A stretch of 64,000 nucleotides of DNA from Cryptomeria japonica (GCF_030272615.1 NC_081415.1:511009873-511073872), one strand, 5' to 3'; positions 47,401 to 59,604 are shown, counted from the stretch's first letter. Numbers and translations: made by a program. Notes: generated from the sequence alone by a model not told the origin.

Positions 47401-48699
47401 GATTGATTTACAAATATGAATCATTCCCCATTGGAGTGCAAAACATTTGGACATTGGTCCCAACAAATCAAGAGCTCTTTCTAGGAATAGGTCTAAATCC
47501 TCTTACAATCATCAGATCCAAGTTCATGGCTTGATCCGATGATAGTAGCTCACTATTCATGCATATTTACTTTAATTTCAACCAATTTAACCTGATATTA
47601 GCATCTTCAAAAATTCAATTCAACTCAAGGGAAAGAAGAGGAACCCCCCTAGAATTAGATCAACATTTAGACCTCTCTGATTTAGATCTATCTAATTCCT
47701 ATCTTTCCCTATTCTAATGGTCCTCAAGTCATAAAATTAGTGGTTTCTTCCTTCTTGTGGTGGAAACCCTATTTTTTTTATCATTATAGTAACTTGGGTT
47801 TAGAAGAGGAGCTAGCATTAGGATTACCTTTCTCAATGGAGAATTTGAGAGCTCCATCACTAAATTAGGATCTGATGAGAGGCTACGAAGACTTAATAAG
47901 GACCTACTAGATGGGGTTAATGCTAGATGAAAGTTTTAGAGTCTAAGAATTAACCCAAGATGAAGGGGAAGGGAGATTTTGGACTTGCCTCTAGTTATCT
48001 ATTAAGTCGAACAAGAATAGACCTAATAGGAAATATTCGATTTAATACCATACTTGAGATGGTTTAGCATCAAGAAAATTTAAATATGAATCTTTTAAGC
48101 TATGCATCCAGAGTGAATAATTTCATCAACAAAAGGGTAGCATCCTTCCAAATATCTGGTAGTTATTTTCTATTATACCTAATTTGTAACCTTGGAACCC
48201 TTTTCTTGGGCTTGAAAAATCTCTTAAATTCCTCCTTATAGGACCCTTTCACCTTCTTTGAGAAAATTGTTCCCTTCTGCAGTAAATGGGTGATAGCAAC
48301 ATTCATGTCTAGAGTGATCCTAAAGGCTAATCGACTATGTTCACTTTCCCCTTTTGCTAGGACTGAGAAAATTTCTTGGAGAGGTCCAGGTCGAAATCTT
48401 GCATGCCTTCAACATAAATTTTATAGTAGCTATTATAGTATAGCACCTATTTATAAATTATTATTATTATTAATTAAATTCTCTTATCAATAATAAATGA
48501 ATAGCCAATAATGTAGAAACTTACTAAATTTTGTCAAAAGTGAATAACAACACTCTATGCGACATTTGATAATATCAATACCACTAAGTTTTATCCTATC
48601 ATAATAATTTGCAATATAATTTAATCTTAAACCCTTCTAGAAGTATCATTAAAACAACAATGTCAATGATGGTTTAATTATAGTTCAATATTTTTTAGC
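47401..48699. other. Intergenic DNA, no supported gene
   Basis: Read on both strands; short frames only. It may include further gypsy leader sequence near 47440-47600, but no primer-binding site was identified. Confidence 0.5.
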
Positions 48700-49327
48700 T
48701 AATTATTATCTCAAGCAAGAATGGATGAGAAGTGAATTGTGTGAGAAGTATATGTGAATGATTCACCAACATATTTGAGTTTGTGGTGATGAAAAAATTA
48801 GTTTGAGAAGAGCTTTAAAGCTGATATATTCTAGAAGATAGAGTGTTGTGACATTGGAGATTGTCAGAGATGTTTGCCATGTTATTGGTCTCTTGATTAT
48901 TATTCAAGGAAATTTTCATGATGAGAATAATCCTTCTCAATTTCAATCCAGCTATTTCATTCATTGTTATTGACAATGGGTCCTTTGGCAACAGTTTGTA
49001 TCTTGTCGTCAAGTGTTCTTGAGTTGCACAAGTCCTTTGTATCTTGCCTAAGGTAGTGCACCTTAATTTTGTAAGTCCTTTAAGTGTTTGTTCTCCTTAG
49101 CTTAAAGTGTAAAAAGTTGTAAACATTGTTATTATATTGTGAGCTAGATTCTCACCATGGTTTTTTCTTATGTTGGCTTTCCACGTGTATCTAGTGTTCA
49201 TGTGTTAATGCGTTTCTGTTTGATGTGTCGATGATTAAAATGTTGATATTAAATAACTTTATCAATAACTATTTTTGAAAATCTAGATTGATTCGCCCCC
49301 CCTCTCAGTCCTACTAGGTGTTCAACA
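48700..49327 (+). repeat. Copia-type LTR, 3' part
   Basis: Late-LTR features: CCTTAATTTTGTAAGTCC phrases, CTCACCATGG, TTTCCACGTG, then GATTCGCCCCCCCTCTCAGT and an end at TTCAACA (49327). The 5' boundary is not resolved. Confidence 0.6.
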
Positions 49328-49869
49328 AAAGAGATTCTAATGAGTCTGTAAATTTTTTCAACACTATATTTCACAAATGATTCAAAAACCTAGTAAATCC
49401 ATATACTAAAATTGTAGTAGTCATTGTTCAAGCATATGTTAATGTTTTGGAACCTAACTAGATTATTTCTGAGGATAATGTAAGTGACTATGTATACTTT
49501 AGATATTGCACACTCAGGAGTAGTCATGTTATAACAATAGATGGATCATTTGAAAGGATAGGTATGGTATCTTTACATTAATTAGGATATTCTATAATGT
49601 CAAACCCAACTATTAATATTATCCTTAAAAATAACCTCTACTAAACCCTATACAAAAGATTATTCTTCAAATGTAGAATTAATTAATGTGTCACTAGACC
49701 TTGGAACAAGGTTATCCTACCCCTATGATACTTAGTTAACTCTAAAATAATCATGCTATTTTTAGTATGACATAGCCTTTTATAAATTCATTCTTTGAAT
49801 AACAAGTAGAAAATTAAGTGTGTACAACTACTATATAGTTAGCCAATTAGAAAATCGTGTCATTATGCA
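49328..49869. other. Short intergenic stretch
   Basis: AT-rich; nothing recognised. Confidence 0.5.
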
Positions 49870-51465
49870 TATAATTTGAATCTAGGATTTAACTTTTTTA
49901 TTGACATTAAAATTAGAAGAATTAAAAACTTGATTCTTATACAAGTGATCGATGAGCTTACAAGGATGAAAGTTGACCATTATCTTGGAGAAAAAGTAGA
50001 ATATTATGGTAACACTCAAACCTATAATAGTTTTCACAATCAAAATAGTTCCTATAATAAATTTTTTTTAATATAAAGAGTTTAACCATTAGAGACCTAA
50101 TAGATAATGGAGTAATATGTGAAACTATGGGTTTACTTCTAGCTCATTGGATATTACAAATTAGGCATAAGGAGCCATACAAACTTAGTGAGCCTTAATG
50201 AGATAAATCTATTATCTATTTCATCTAGACTTCACCAATAAATTGATAACTAAAAGTTGAATAGAATACAAATAAATAATATAATTAGTTCAATACTAAG
50301 AAGTATTAAAAAATGGGATGAATGGTTGTAGTGGAAGTGGAAAATATGGAGACATATGCACTACAATGGTACTTGATATATATGTGTTTCCTTTTGAGGA
50401 TAATAATGAGATAGTAATATAATATGATTGTGTCTATGAATTTAAATAGATTAAAAATAATTACTTAATTAGGAATAGTAATAGTAAGCCTTTTTTTGTT
50501 GAGCAATTTAAAGCATCTTTTGTCTTCAATAAAACAAATAGGATTGTAGTAGTTGTAGACATGAGTTTTCCATTTTTTTAAAGATGTATTTAATTGTTTC
50601 AAAAGTTATTTTATTTTATATATAATAGTACATATGATTATAATAATTTTAATATTAAAAAAGTTAAGAAATAAGATGCTTTAATTACTTTTGAATAAAT
50701 ATAATTGTTTATTACATAATCCTATACCATACATTTTTAATGATTGCTAGATGTATTATTATCATTTTTGAAATTCTTTTAAATATACACTATATTCTTA
50801 TTGTTGTTAATTTGAATATTTAAATGCATATTATGCAAATTGAAAAATGAATTTTTTGCTTAAGTGCTATTTTTTTATATTAGAAAGAATTTGATATTTT
50901 TTTTTTATATTCTAGATCATTTACAAATATTTTTCTCGTACAAGAATCACCTTGAGATCATTACATGACACTAATATTTGCTCATATCGAGTAACCACAA
51001 CCATGACACTAATACTAGCTCATTTTGAGCAACCACACTAGAATCAACCTGTGGAAGGCCAAGAGTCACAAATTAGAATCCACATATTAGAAACCACCAT
51101 TAGTTCATTTCGAGCAACCACACTAGAATCAACCTATAGAAGACCATGAGAAGCCAACTATGGAAGACTAAGAGTCAGAACTGTGAATTCCATATTTGAT
51201 GTCCCTCTAGGATTTGAACTTTGATCTCCACAATGAGAACTCAATTCTTTAACCAATAGAAAACAACCCCTTCGACAAGAATTTGAATTTGAAAAAATAG
51301 GCTATGTTATATGAATATGTAAAATGGGGCAATATCAAGGAATGTGCAACATTTGGCAAATGTTGAGATCATTTTTGGGGGTAATTCATTGATTGATTTT
51401 ATTTATCATAGTTGGTTTGTTTGTTAAAGAGATCAAATCATATTTCAACTATGTATTTAAGATAT
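49870..51465 (+). repeat. Direct repeat, copy 1
   Basis: Matches 59605-61385 in the same orientation, apart from later insertions. Shared landmarks: AAATTAGAAGAATTAAA, GATGAAAGTTGAC, AATAGTTTTCACAATCAAAA, GATTGCTAGATGTATTAT, GCATATTATGCAAATTG, CAACATTTGGCAAATGTTGA, GGGGGTAATTCATTGATTG. A 66-codon frame near 49876-50073 (KIRRIKN, RMKVDHYLG, SFHNQNSSYN) is also open in copy 2. Confidence 0.75.
50895..51276 (-). mobile_element. tRNA-like SINE with 10-bp target duplication
   Basis: Absent from copy 2 of the surrounding repeat. AAGAATTTGA flanks both sides (50885-50894 and 51277-51286). On the minus strand the 5' end carries a pol III A-box-like TGGTTAAAGAA (51255-51245) and a B-box-like AGTTCAAATCC (51220-51210), about 35 bases apart as in tRNAs. 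The 3' end is an A-rich tail next to the left duplication. The body has internal duplicated segments (GAGCAACCACACTAGAATCA at about 51027 and 51117). Confidence 0.8.
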
Positions 51466-51610
51466 AGGCATCAAAATGGAGCCTTGACAACCACCTCAAA
51501 AATGACCAATACTTATGCACAAATACCCCAATAAATGTGCACTATGGGTACCAATAAATGGAGTTGTCTATGGACTTGTCTATATAGGCATCAAAATGGA
51601 GCCTTGACAA
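51462..51610. repeat. 29-bp perfect direct repeat 120 bp apart
   Basis: Copies at 51462-51490 and 51582-51610 share ATATAGGCATCAAAATGGAG and the next nine bases. Sequence beyond them differs, so it is not a simple tandem array. Confidence 0.85.
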
Positions 51611-51624
51611 GATAGTTTATTATA

Positions 51625-51705
51625 TTTAATAATTAAATTAAAAATTAGAATATAAATTTAAAAACATAATATAATTATATTATGATTTTTAATTTAATTA
51701 TTAAA
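51625..51705. repeat. 21-bp perfect inverted repeat
   Basis: The arms at 51625-51645 and 51685-51705 are exact complements (all A/T) with a 39-base loop that is itself palindrome-like. Confidence 0.85.
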
Positions 51706-51719
51706 TAGAAAAAATTGAA

Positions 51720-52915
51720 ATGTTAGGCTTCTTTTTTATATCGCATTCAGGGACATATTTTAAACGCAAGTAGAAAGAAGCAGAGCATCACCATTACCAT
51801 TTTCCAATCGTTATTTTGTATTTTTATATCGTTTTTCTTCTATGACTAGCCATTCGATCCAATGTCTACACCATTGTTTTGACATTTTGTACAAAGACAA
51901 GGATGGGAGAAAGCTTTAACTAGAATATCTAGAATGCAATGTGAACGTTTCATGATGTATCACAGATTTTTTCTTATTGTTTTGGCCTTTTCTAATCGGA
52001 AGGACAACAATTTGATGTGAAAAGAAACTTTATTGATGGAGCCTGAGCAATGAGCTGATTTATTCCAATTGCGATTTATTAGGAGCAAGGATAAACTAAA
52101 TTAGTGATTGGACGTTATTTTTAGTTTCACTTTCCTACATTTCGGTCTTCTATGGCCTATTATTCTACACAATTTATGTCATGTAAACCGAATGTAACTG
52201 GTGCTCTCACAAATTCAATTGTCTTTCTTTTACTCACCTTTCTATCACATGTAAACCGAATGTGAACATATTTCTGCCTCTGTGAAAATATCCAAACTAT
52301 ATTGTTCACAAATTCACAATTCACAATTCACCGCATAAACTTTGTTTCGTGGTCACCCTTTTACGCGGTTCAGTGCTATTGCTTTTACCTTTTTGTACCT
52401 TATGGCATCCTGTGCAATTATTTGATGTGAAAAGAAACTTTATTAGCTGATTTATCTCCATTGCGATTTATTAGGAGCAAGGATAAACTAGATAATTAGG
52501 AAGCGAATCACCATCATTAGAAATCGGTCTTTTATGGTCAGCTGTTCGACCCATAGTTTCACTTTCCTACATTTTGGTTTTTTTATGGCTTGTCATTCTA
52601 CACAATTTATGTCATGTAGTGCTATTTTTAAGGACAATAATTTATAGGTAAAAATTTAAGGTGAACAGCTACGGTAGTTCATTATATTCTACAGTTGGGA
52701 AGGAGAATAATTGATAGGAAAAATAAATTAGTCTTTTATAGCTAGCTGTTCGACCCACTTTCTACACTATTTTTCATTCCACTTTACTACATTTTGGCTT
52801 TTTATGACCTGCTATTCTACACAATTTATGGCATGTAGCGCTATTTCCAAGAAGGACAATAATTGATACAAAAAAAATTAAGCTGCAATGTGGATACTTA
52901 CAATGGTTCATTATA
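51720..52915 (+). repeat. Interspersed repeat family, copy B
   Basis: Opposite in orientation to copy A at 23950-25100. Modules recur internally: GCGATTTATTAGGAGCAA at about 52073 and 52464; ACACAATTTATG-CATGTA-GCTATTT-AAGGACAATAAT at about 52600 and 52825; CAGCTGTTCGACCCA-like words at about 52540 and 52745. No protein seen. Confidence 0.6.
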
Positions 52916-52919
52916 TTCT

Positions 52920-53633
52920 AAAGTTGGTAAGGAACAAACCGGTAGAGTGAGCATAGAATGAAAAGGTGACAAACTAAAACAAGTAGTACTTGATAGAGAG
53001 TGACCAAGTGTGATTTGAATTCAACAAAACAGAGGGACAGAAGATTAAGAAGAGTTAGAACCAACAGAAAGGCTAAGTTGCAGTGTGTGTTGAGTTGATA
53101 CAAACTGGTAAGATAGAAGTCGGTAGTGCAAAGTCTTCAAGGGCTGCCAAATTTCATTCGCAGCAAGGATCTCATTTGTATATCTAAGTATTCATATTAT
53201 TTTCACTGAGTAGGTGCTTAGTGCATAGGTTGTAGCTCCTTTAGGTTGTAGCCTATAAATTGTGTAGGGATTGGTGCTCCTTTAAGTTGGTGTTCATAAA
53301 TCAAGGATTGGTACTCCTTGGGTTGGTGCCCTAAACATTGTAATTAGATCTTTTCAGTGTGAGGCTGGATTTGAGCAGAAGATCTCTAACAACTATTCTC
53401 ACCGAGGTTTTTACCACATTAGGTTTTCCTCATACACTTGGTGTAATGTGTTGCATCTTCATGTGTGTATTGTATTAATCTTTTAGATATTTCTCCTACA
53501 CACCTTGTTTGCATTGCATTGATAACCGGTCTACATTTTGTATATTTCATATTGAATTGGTATAGCTCTAATTAAGTAAAAAATGTTCAAATCACTGATT
53601 CACCCCTCTCTCAGTGATCCATTGTGTCCAACA
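52920..53633 (+). repeat. Copia-type 5' LTR (left boundary uncertain)
   Basis: Late-LTR pattern: GGTGCTCCTTTAAGTTGGTG phrases, TCTCACCGAGG, GATTCACCCCTCTCTCAGTG, end near CCAACA (53633), 38 bases before gag. No clear initiator-Met primer site is seen after it, and it does not resemble the 3' LTR at 57460. Confidence 0.55.
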
Positions 53634-53671
53634 TAGAAAGGCTAACCGCTTGAGGAAAATATTCCGAAGAA

Positions 53672-54271
53672 GTGAAGATGATGAGGAAAGAGGGTCGTCA
53701 GTTCAATAAGGATAACTACAAGATCTGGAAAGACAGAATGAAGATCTACATCAAAGGTCTTGGTGCACAATATTGGAAGCAAGTTGAAACAACATATGTT
53801 GCTCCTACTACTACTCCCTTGACACTGGATGAACTCAGAGAACAACAAGATAACATGCAAGCCCTAGAAGCTATTATAAGTACTTTATCTGATTCAAAAT
53901 ATATTTATGTTCAAGGATTGGTAATTGCAGATGAGGTTTGGGAAAAGTTAGAGACAATATATGGAGGAGATGAGCATGTTCAAAGAGCCAAAGTAGAAAG
54001 CTTGAGAGGAAAGTTCGATGACATGAGAATTATTGAAGGAGAGAATATTGCACAGTATGGTCAAAGAATCAAAGAAATTGTTGGTGGCATAAAGAGTGGC
54101 TTCTCACACCACATGACTAGAGATAAAAGAAAGTTCATAACCCTTAATGAATTTGATGGAGGTGTTGTTAGATTTGGAAATAACTCTCCCTACATGATGA
54201 AAGGTAAACGTTCAATCTTTCTAAATGGGAAGAGTAATGCTGATGATGTATTTTGGGTTGATGGTCTTTAG
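53672..54271 (+). pseudogene. Copia gag fused to the end of protease by an internal deletion
   Basis: The first ~140 residues are copia gag (NYKIWKDRMKIYIKGLGAQY, EVWEKLETIYGGDEHV, KVESLRGKFDDMRI). Right after IKEIVGGIK the reading continues as SGFSHHMTRDKRKF, which is the part of the protease that normally follows the catalytic D in D-S-G. The rest of gag, the CCHC knuckle and the catalytic Asp are missing, yet the frame is kept. The open frame ends at FWVDGL with a TAG. The product could not form a working protease. Confidence 0.85.
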
Positions 54272-55346
54272 AATATTCTTTTAAGTGTTGGTCAGATAAA
54301 TGATAAAGGTTATTTGCTTGAGTTTAAAAGTGGAGTCTGCAGAATTCTTGGAGGTAATGGTTAATTGATTGCTACCGGGAAGCAAACTAGAGGTAGCTTT
54401 TCCATTTGAATAGTAATATTAATAATTGTCTGGTTGCAAGAAGGGAAGACAATTGGTTGTGGCATAAAATATGTTGTCATGTTAATTATGATAATTTGGT
54501 TACAATTCACAAGTCAAGTGTTGTAAGAGGATTACCCCAACTTGTCAAACCGGATAGTGTGATATGCAAAGATTGTCAAATAGGTAAGATGACCTCTATT
54601 TATTTCAAGAGAAAGAATTGTATTTCTGAGAATGTTTTAGATTTGGTACATATTGATCTATGTGGCCCTATGAGAACAAAGACTTATTACGGTGATAGGT
54701 ATTTCCTGATCTTCATCGATGACTATTCTAAAATGATGTGGTGACATTTTTGAGAGAGAAATAAGAAGCGTATAATAAATTTAAATAATTTAAAGCTCTT
54801 GTTGAGAAGGAAACCAGTAAGAACTTGAAGTGTTTAAGATCAGACGGAGGAGGTGAATTCACATCTGATGAATTTGTTAAGTATTATGATGAATAGGGTA
54901 TAAAGAGACAAATGTCTACTCTGAGGACACCATAACAAAATGGCATAGTAGAAAGGATGAAAAGAACAATAGTTGAAGCAGTAAAAACTATGTTATTGCA
55001 GGGTAATATATCCAAAATTTTTTTTTTGAGAGAAGTGGTCAGTACTTCGATATACACTCTAAACCGGGTATTGGTAAAGAGAGGTAACAATAAGACACCC
55101 TATGAGCTATGGTATGGGAAAAATCCTTGTGTAAGTTATTTTAAAATTTTTGGAAGTCAATGTTTTATTAAGAGAGATAACGACACTGAGAAATTTGATG
55201 CAAAATTTCATTAGGGAATTTTTCTTGGTTACTCTTCTAAGAGTAAAGCATATACATGTTACAATAAGAGAAATAAGAAAATTGTTCAAAATACTAATGT
55301 AAAAGTTAATGATCTATCCAATAAGTTTGAAGGTACAAGCAGATAA
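54272..55346 (+). pseudogene. Copia integrase (broken)
   Basis: Integrase inserts the element cDNA into chromosomes. The zinc-binding HHCC part is readable (WLWHKICCHVN, then CKDCQIGK). It is followed by the core with its acidic residues: DLCGPM (first Asp), CLRSDGGGEF (second Asp) and QNGIVERMKRTI (Glu). A GKNPCVSYFKIFGSQCF segment and a GIFLGYSSKSKAY segment complete the C-terminal side. Frameshifts lie near 54400 and 54741, with stops near 54762, 54786, 54894, 54933, 55212 and 55344. Confidence 0.85.
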
Positions 55347-56585
55347 AAACCTAAAAGGGATGACAATGAGAAAAAGTTTTCAATCATTAAACTAGAGGTA
55401 AAAATTAATGAAGAACCGACAAATGCAGAATTGGATGTTCAACCAATAAGTGATGACAATGAGGAAGAAGATGAAGAACTTGATGAAGAAGATGTAGAAC
55501 CGTCACAAGCAATACTGAGATATGTTAGATTGAATCATTCAGAAGAGAAAATAATTCATGATAAGAATGTAGGTGTGCAAATGAGGAGAAAGATCCATGA
55601 AAACTCATGTTTGATATCTACAATTGATCCTAGGATAGTTAAGGAAGCACTAAAGGATGATGGTTGGGTGAATGAAATAAATGAAGAATTAGATCAAATT
55701 GAGAAGAATCAAAAATGGTCACTTGTCCCTAGGATGGAGGATAAGAATGTAATTGGAACAAAATGGGTCTTTAAGAATAAATTGGATGAAGAAGGAAAGA
55801 TTGTAAGAAACATGGCAAGGTTAGTTTGCAAAGGGTATGCTCAAGAGGAAGGTGAGGATTATGGTGAAACATTTTCACCTGTTGCTAGATTAGAAGGAGT
55901 AAGGATGCTGTTGGCATTTGTTGCATATAAGGGATTCAAAGTTTACCAAATGGGCACCAAGTCAGCCTTTCTAAATGGGATTCTAGAAGAAGTATACATT
56001 GAATAGTTGGATGGACTTTCCTTGATCTATGATAAGGACATGGTGTATAAATTGCACAAAGCACTATATGGTCTAAAGAAGGAACCAAGAACATGGTATG
56101 AGAGATTACATGCACATTCGATCAAAATTGGATTCCAATATAACAGTGAGGACAACAACATTTATTTGAAGACTAATGGAGACAAGTTGCTGATAGTAGA
56201 AGTATTTGTTGATGACATAATTTTTGGTGGAAATAATGATATATGTATGGACTTTGCTGATATAATGAAAAAGGAATTTGAAATGTTTCTAACCGTTGAA
56301 ACAAAGTTCTTTATGGGCTTACAGGCTCAACAACCTGATGGTGGTATCTTTGTTTGTCATACCAAGTATATCAAAGAGGTGTTGAAGACTTTCGGCATGG
56401 AAGACTACAAGCCAGTAGGAACACCAATGGTGATAGGCTCCAAGTTGTCAAAGGAGGATGATTCCCCTACTATTAGTGAAAAAGAGTAGAAATCTATGAT
56501 TGGCAAGCTACACTATGTTGTCCCTAGCAGACCAAACATTTCTCATGTTGTTGGATTAGTGGCTAGATTTCAAAAAGATCCTAAG
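55347..56585 (+). pseudogene. Copia reverse transcriptase (broken)
   Basis: After an acidic linker (about 55431-55500), the RT core reads WVNEINEELDQIEKNQKWSL, GTKWVFKNKLDEEGKIVRNM, YGETFSPVARLEGVRMLLAF, then the motif-A region QMGTKSAFLNGILEEVY, where the usual catalytic Asp (QMDV) is Gly. HKALYGLKKEPRTWYERL and the FVDDII catalytic box follow. Stops are at 56004-56006 and 56487-56489. Loss of the motif-A Asp alone would abolish activity. Confidence 0.88.
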
Positions 56586-57116
56586 TAGAGTCACATTGTG
56601 GCTTTGAAGAGAATTTTTTGGTATCTGAAAGGCACAAATAGTGGAGCTTTTCTACTTGGAGGAAGATTAATGGCATGGACAAGAAAGAAACAAACTTGTG
56701 TTTCTCAATCTACAGCTGAAGCAAAGTATGTAGCTACATCCATGAATTGCACATAGGCAATATGTATGAGACATTTGATAGAAGGATTCAAGATAGATAT
56801 GTCTGAATCGGTGACTATCTATTGTGATAATACAAGTGCAATAAATATTTCTAAGAATCATATACTTCATTCCAAAACCAAGCACATTGAATTGAAGTAT
56901 CACTTCCTAAGGGAAAGAGTTCAAGAAAAGGAGGTGAAGATGGAATATGTGAAGAGTAAAGACCAGTTAGTTGATATCTTTACTAAGCCCTTACCAAAGG
57001 CTACTTTTGAGTATCTTAGAAGTAAACTAGGGGTTAGACCCCTACATTGGAAGAACTACAATGATGGAGATCCATCAATCCTATGGATTTCATGTTTTTT
57101 TTTCACTAAGGATTGA
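56586..57116 (+). pseudogene. Copia RNase H (broken)
   Basis: Contains CVSQSTAEAKYVA, where the catalytic Glu position of AEAEY has become Lys; IYCDNTSAINISKNHILHSK; TKHIELKYHFLRE; and the terminal VDIFTKPLPKATFEYLRSKL-GV. TAG stops are at about 56586 and 56754. The frame ends at 57114-57116, about 330 bases before the polypurine tract, and the intervening 57117-57448 is non-coding. Confidence 0.85.
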
Positions 57117-57448
57117 TGAAGGTGCGGGCTACTCCTTTGAGGGAGCAAGTCTAATTTAAAGTTCTGATTTAATACTCTATTATAATTTTTCTAATTTATG
57201 CACCAAAGATAATGGAAGAGGTAGTAGTAGAATTGAAGACAAGTGATGAATTTAATTATTTAGAATTGTTGTCAAAGGGGGAGAAGAGTAGAAATTAGAT
57301 ATGGAAGTTGAAGATCAGATTGAGTGAAGCATTGGTTAAGGGAGAGATGACAAAAGGAGGGATCGACAGATGATGTGAAACTAGCAAGCAAGTTGTAGAT
57401 GATGAGGTTACTTTGATTGTATATCTGATTGGTGTTGTCATCAATGCC

Positions 57449-57459
57449 AAAGGGGGAGA
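57449..57459 (+). promoter_or_regulatory. Polypurine tract of copia element
   Basis: AAAGGGGGAGA, preceded by GTTGTCATCAATGCC as in many plant copia elements and followed by the LTR. Confidence 0.8.
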
Positions 57460-59162
57460 TTTTTGGCATTTGGCATAACTGATGCAGATGAGTTAATGTA
57501 GTTGAAGACTGATGACTACACGGGTAAAGGATAAAAGTCTATTTGTGATGAAGAGATTGAGATTTTATGAATAGATGGCATGATCGGTAATTTGTTTTGT
57601 CATTGATAGGAATTGATGTCAAATGATGTTCTTGATGTTCTTTATGTTTCGTTTTAGCATCTAAGTGATTTGGTTTACCGAAAGATAGGGTTTACCAGCA
57701 GGGAACTAAAGTCTGTGAAATAGGACTTTGACCAGTAAAGCAGAGATATTTTGATTGGATCGGTCAATCAGCGATGATTGGTGATTTGAAGTTTGGATGG
57801 CGAACTTGTATCATGAAAAGGTGTATCTGACCCAAACTGGAACTTGTGAAGATTACCGAAAGGTGTGTTTCAAATTTATGATGAATTTTTTTAAGGTTTT
57901 AGTAGGGTTTAAGACTGGTGAGGAAATCATCAAATTGGTAATGATTTTTGTTATGACGGTGATCAACGATGAGTCTACATGAAGTTGGTAAAATGAGACA
58001 ACCCATGTGAAAGATTTAATTATTTCTTTGGCGCGATTTAAGGAAGAATTTCTTGGGAATTAGCAAAACGCTTAGTAGAGTGTTTTGAGGGTTTGAATTT
58101 GGTATAGATTGGATTTTCATGATGAGTTATGATCAACCAACAGTTGATATTGCATTGTAATTTATTGTAATGATCTGTTTATCGATATGTGATGATCTCT
58201 TATGATTTGAATTATAAATTTATGTTGTAATTAGGGTTTTGTGGCTGACCTAGATGAGATGACTATTTAGGAAGACAAAGTTGATATTTATGATGTTGGT
58301 GGTCTTAGAGAATGTGTTAAGCTGTTGAAGTGAAGTGTGAGATCTGCCTCAAATTTGCAGAGTATTGTGTATAACTAGATCTGATCAAGCAAGAAGAGAA
58401 GTGCAAGTAACAAATCATTTTCTTATTGTTGTTCCTTAATAGTTGTAGAAGGTTAAATCCCTTAATCGGGTAGGTCCTAATAGGCCTTAAACATTTAAGT
58501 CCCCTAATAGGACAACTCTCAAAAGAGTGTTAAATCCTCTCACAAGGTTGATCCTAATAGATCATAAACTTTCTAACCGGGATACTATGCAAATCCCGTA
58601 ACTGGGTGACTCCTACCAGGGTCTGCTCCTAACTGAGCATATTGTAAGCTCCTAACAGGGCATACTTCAAAAGATTACAAATATGTGTGGGTGCCAACTC
58701 CCACCATGGGTTTTCCTTATTTGGGTTTCCACGGAAAAAACTTATGATGTTCATGTGTGGAATGTTTTTCATGTGGCGTTCTTGTTTATGTTTCATTTCA
58801 TGCATTATTTATGAGACACCGATTATGATGTTTTATGAGAAGTTTATCAAAGGTTACTGGTACTGATAAGGAGTTGTTTGAGAAAGTATTTGATCTAATT
58901 GATAAGGTTAATGAGTTAATAAATGATCAAGTTTATATGATTTCTTTGGTGGTGAAATTATTGATAGTTGTTGTAAATGATTTGATTAATGCGTTAAGAA
59001 AATCTGATAAAGAGATTGCTAGATCTGATTAAAGAAGTTGATATATTTGTTAAATGGTTTCAGATCTAGTGTAATTTTGATTCCAGGTTTAAAGTTTCAA
59101 TTGGTCTTAATACTGTTTCACACCCCCCTCTAAGTATTAACCGGATCCTCGTAGGATTAACA
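57460..59162 (+). repeat. Copia 3' LTR
   Basis: Begins TTTTTGGCATTTGGCATAAC (the usual TGTTGG start appears mutated) and ends CACCCCCCTCTAAGTATTAA...ATTAACA at 59162, about 1.7 kb. Phrases such as AAATCCCTTAATCGGGTAGG and CCCACCATGGGTTTTCC mark its late part, matching the fragment at 38742-39594 but not the LTR at 52920-53633. Confidence 0.75.
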
Positions 59163-59604
59163 ATTATATGGAGGATCTTGGTATTTTGGTCAAGTGGTGG
59201 AGCAGTGTTGTTCTCTCCATTGGAAAAGGGTTGTAGTTGAATTTCATTATGAGATAGTGGTGACTTTTTTGAATCAACAAACCTTGGATGATGTTAGTTG
59301 GTAGCTTCAGATTATTATTTGATAGATTCTTTCATTTTGTAGCTTCCTTGAGTCAATCAATTTCATTTACATTCCTAGGGAATCGAATGGGGTGGCCAAT
59401 TATCTTGCCAAATGGGCATCTGACTTTATGGAGGGATTGTCTATTGGAGATAGGAGTTAACTATCACCAGATTTGTCTCATGTGTTGGATCAACTTGCGG
59501 ATCACAATACTTCTTTGTATTCTTTTCTTGGTTGGGTGTTTTTCCTTCTTATGGTGTACTTTTCTTTCTATTTTGAATACACTTTTACCCCTCCTATTGG
59601 TAGA
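59163..59604 (+). pseudogene. LINE C-terminal RNase H fragment
   Basis: The plus-strand reading (with stops) contains EVEFHYEIVVTFLNQQTLDD and IPRESNGVANYLAKWASDF, then LSPDLSHVLDQLADHNTS. This is the plant LINE RNase H tail pattern (PREAN-VAD-LAKWAS, then LP-L---LD-L---D). It starts exactly where the copia LTR ends, so the copia element interrupted or replaced its upstream part. Confidence 0.75.

Noticed and set aside
53557-53575. ATTGGTATAGCTC as a Met-tRNA primer-binding site
   Set aside because: It lies upstream of the LTR end signal and matches TGGTATCAGAGC poorly.
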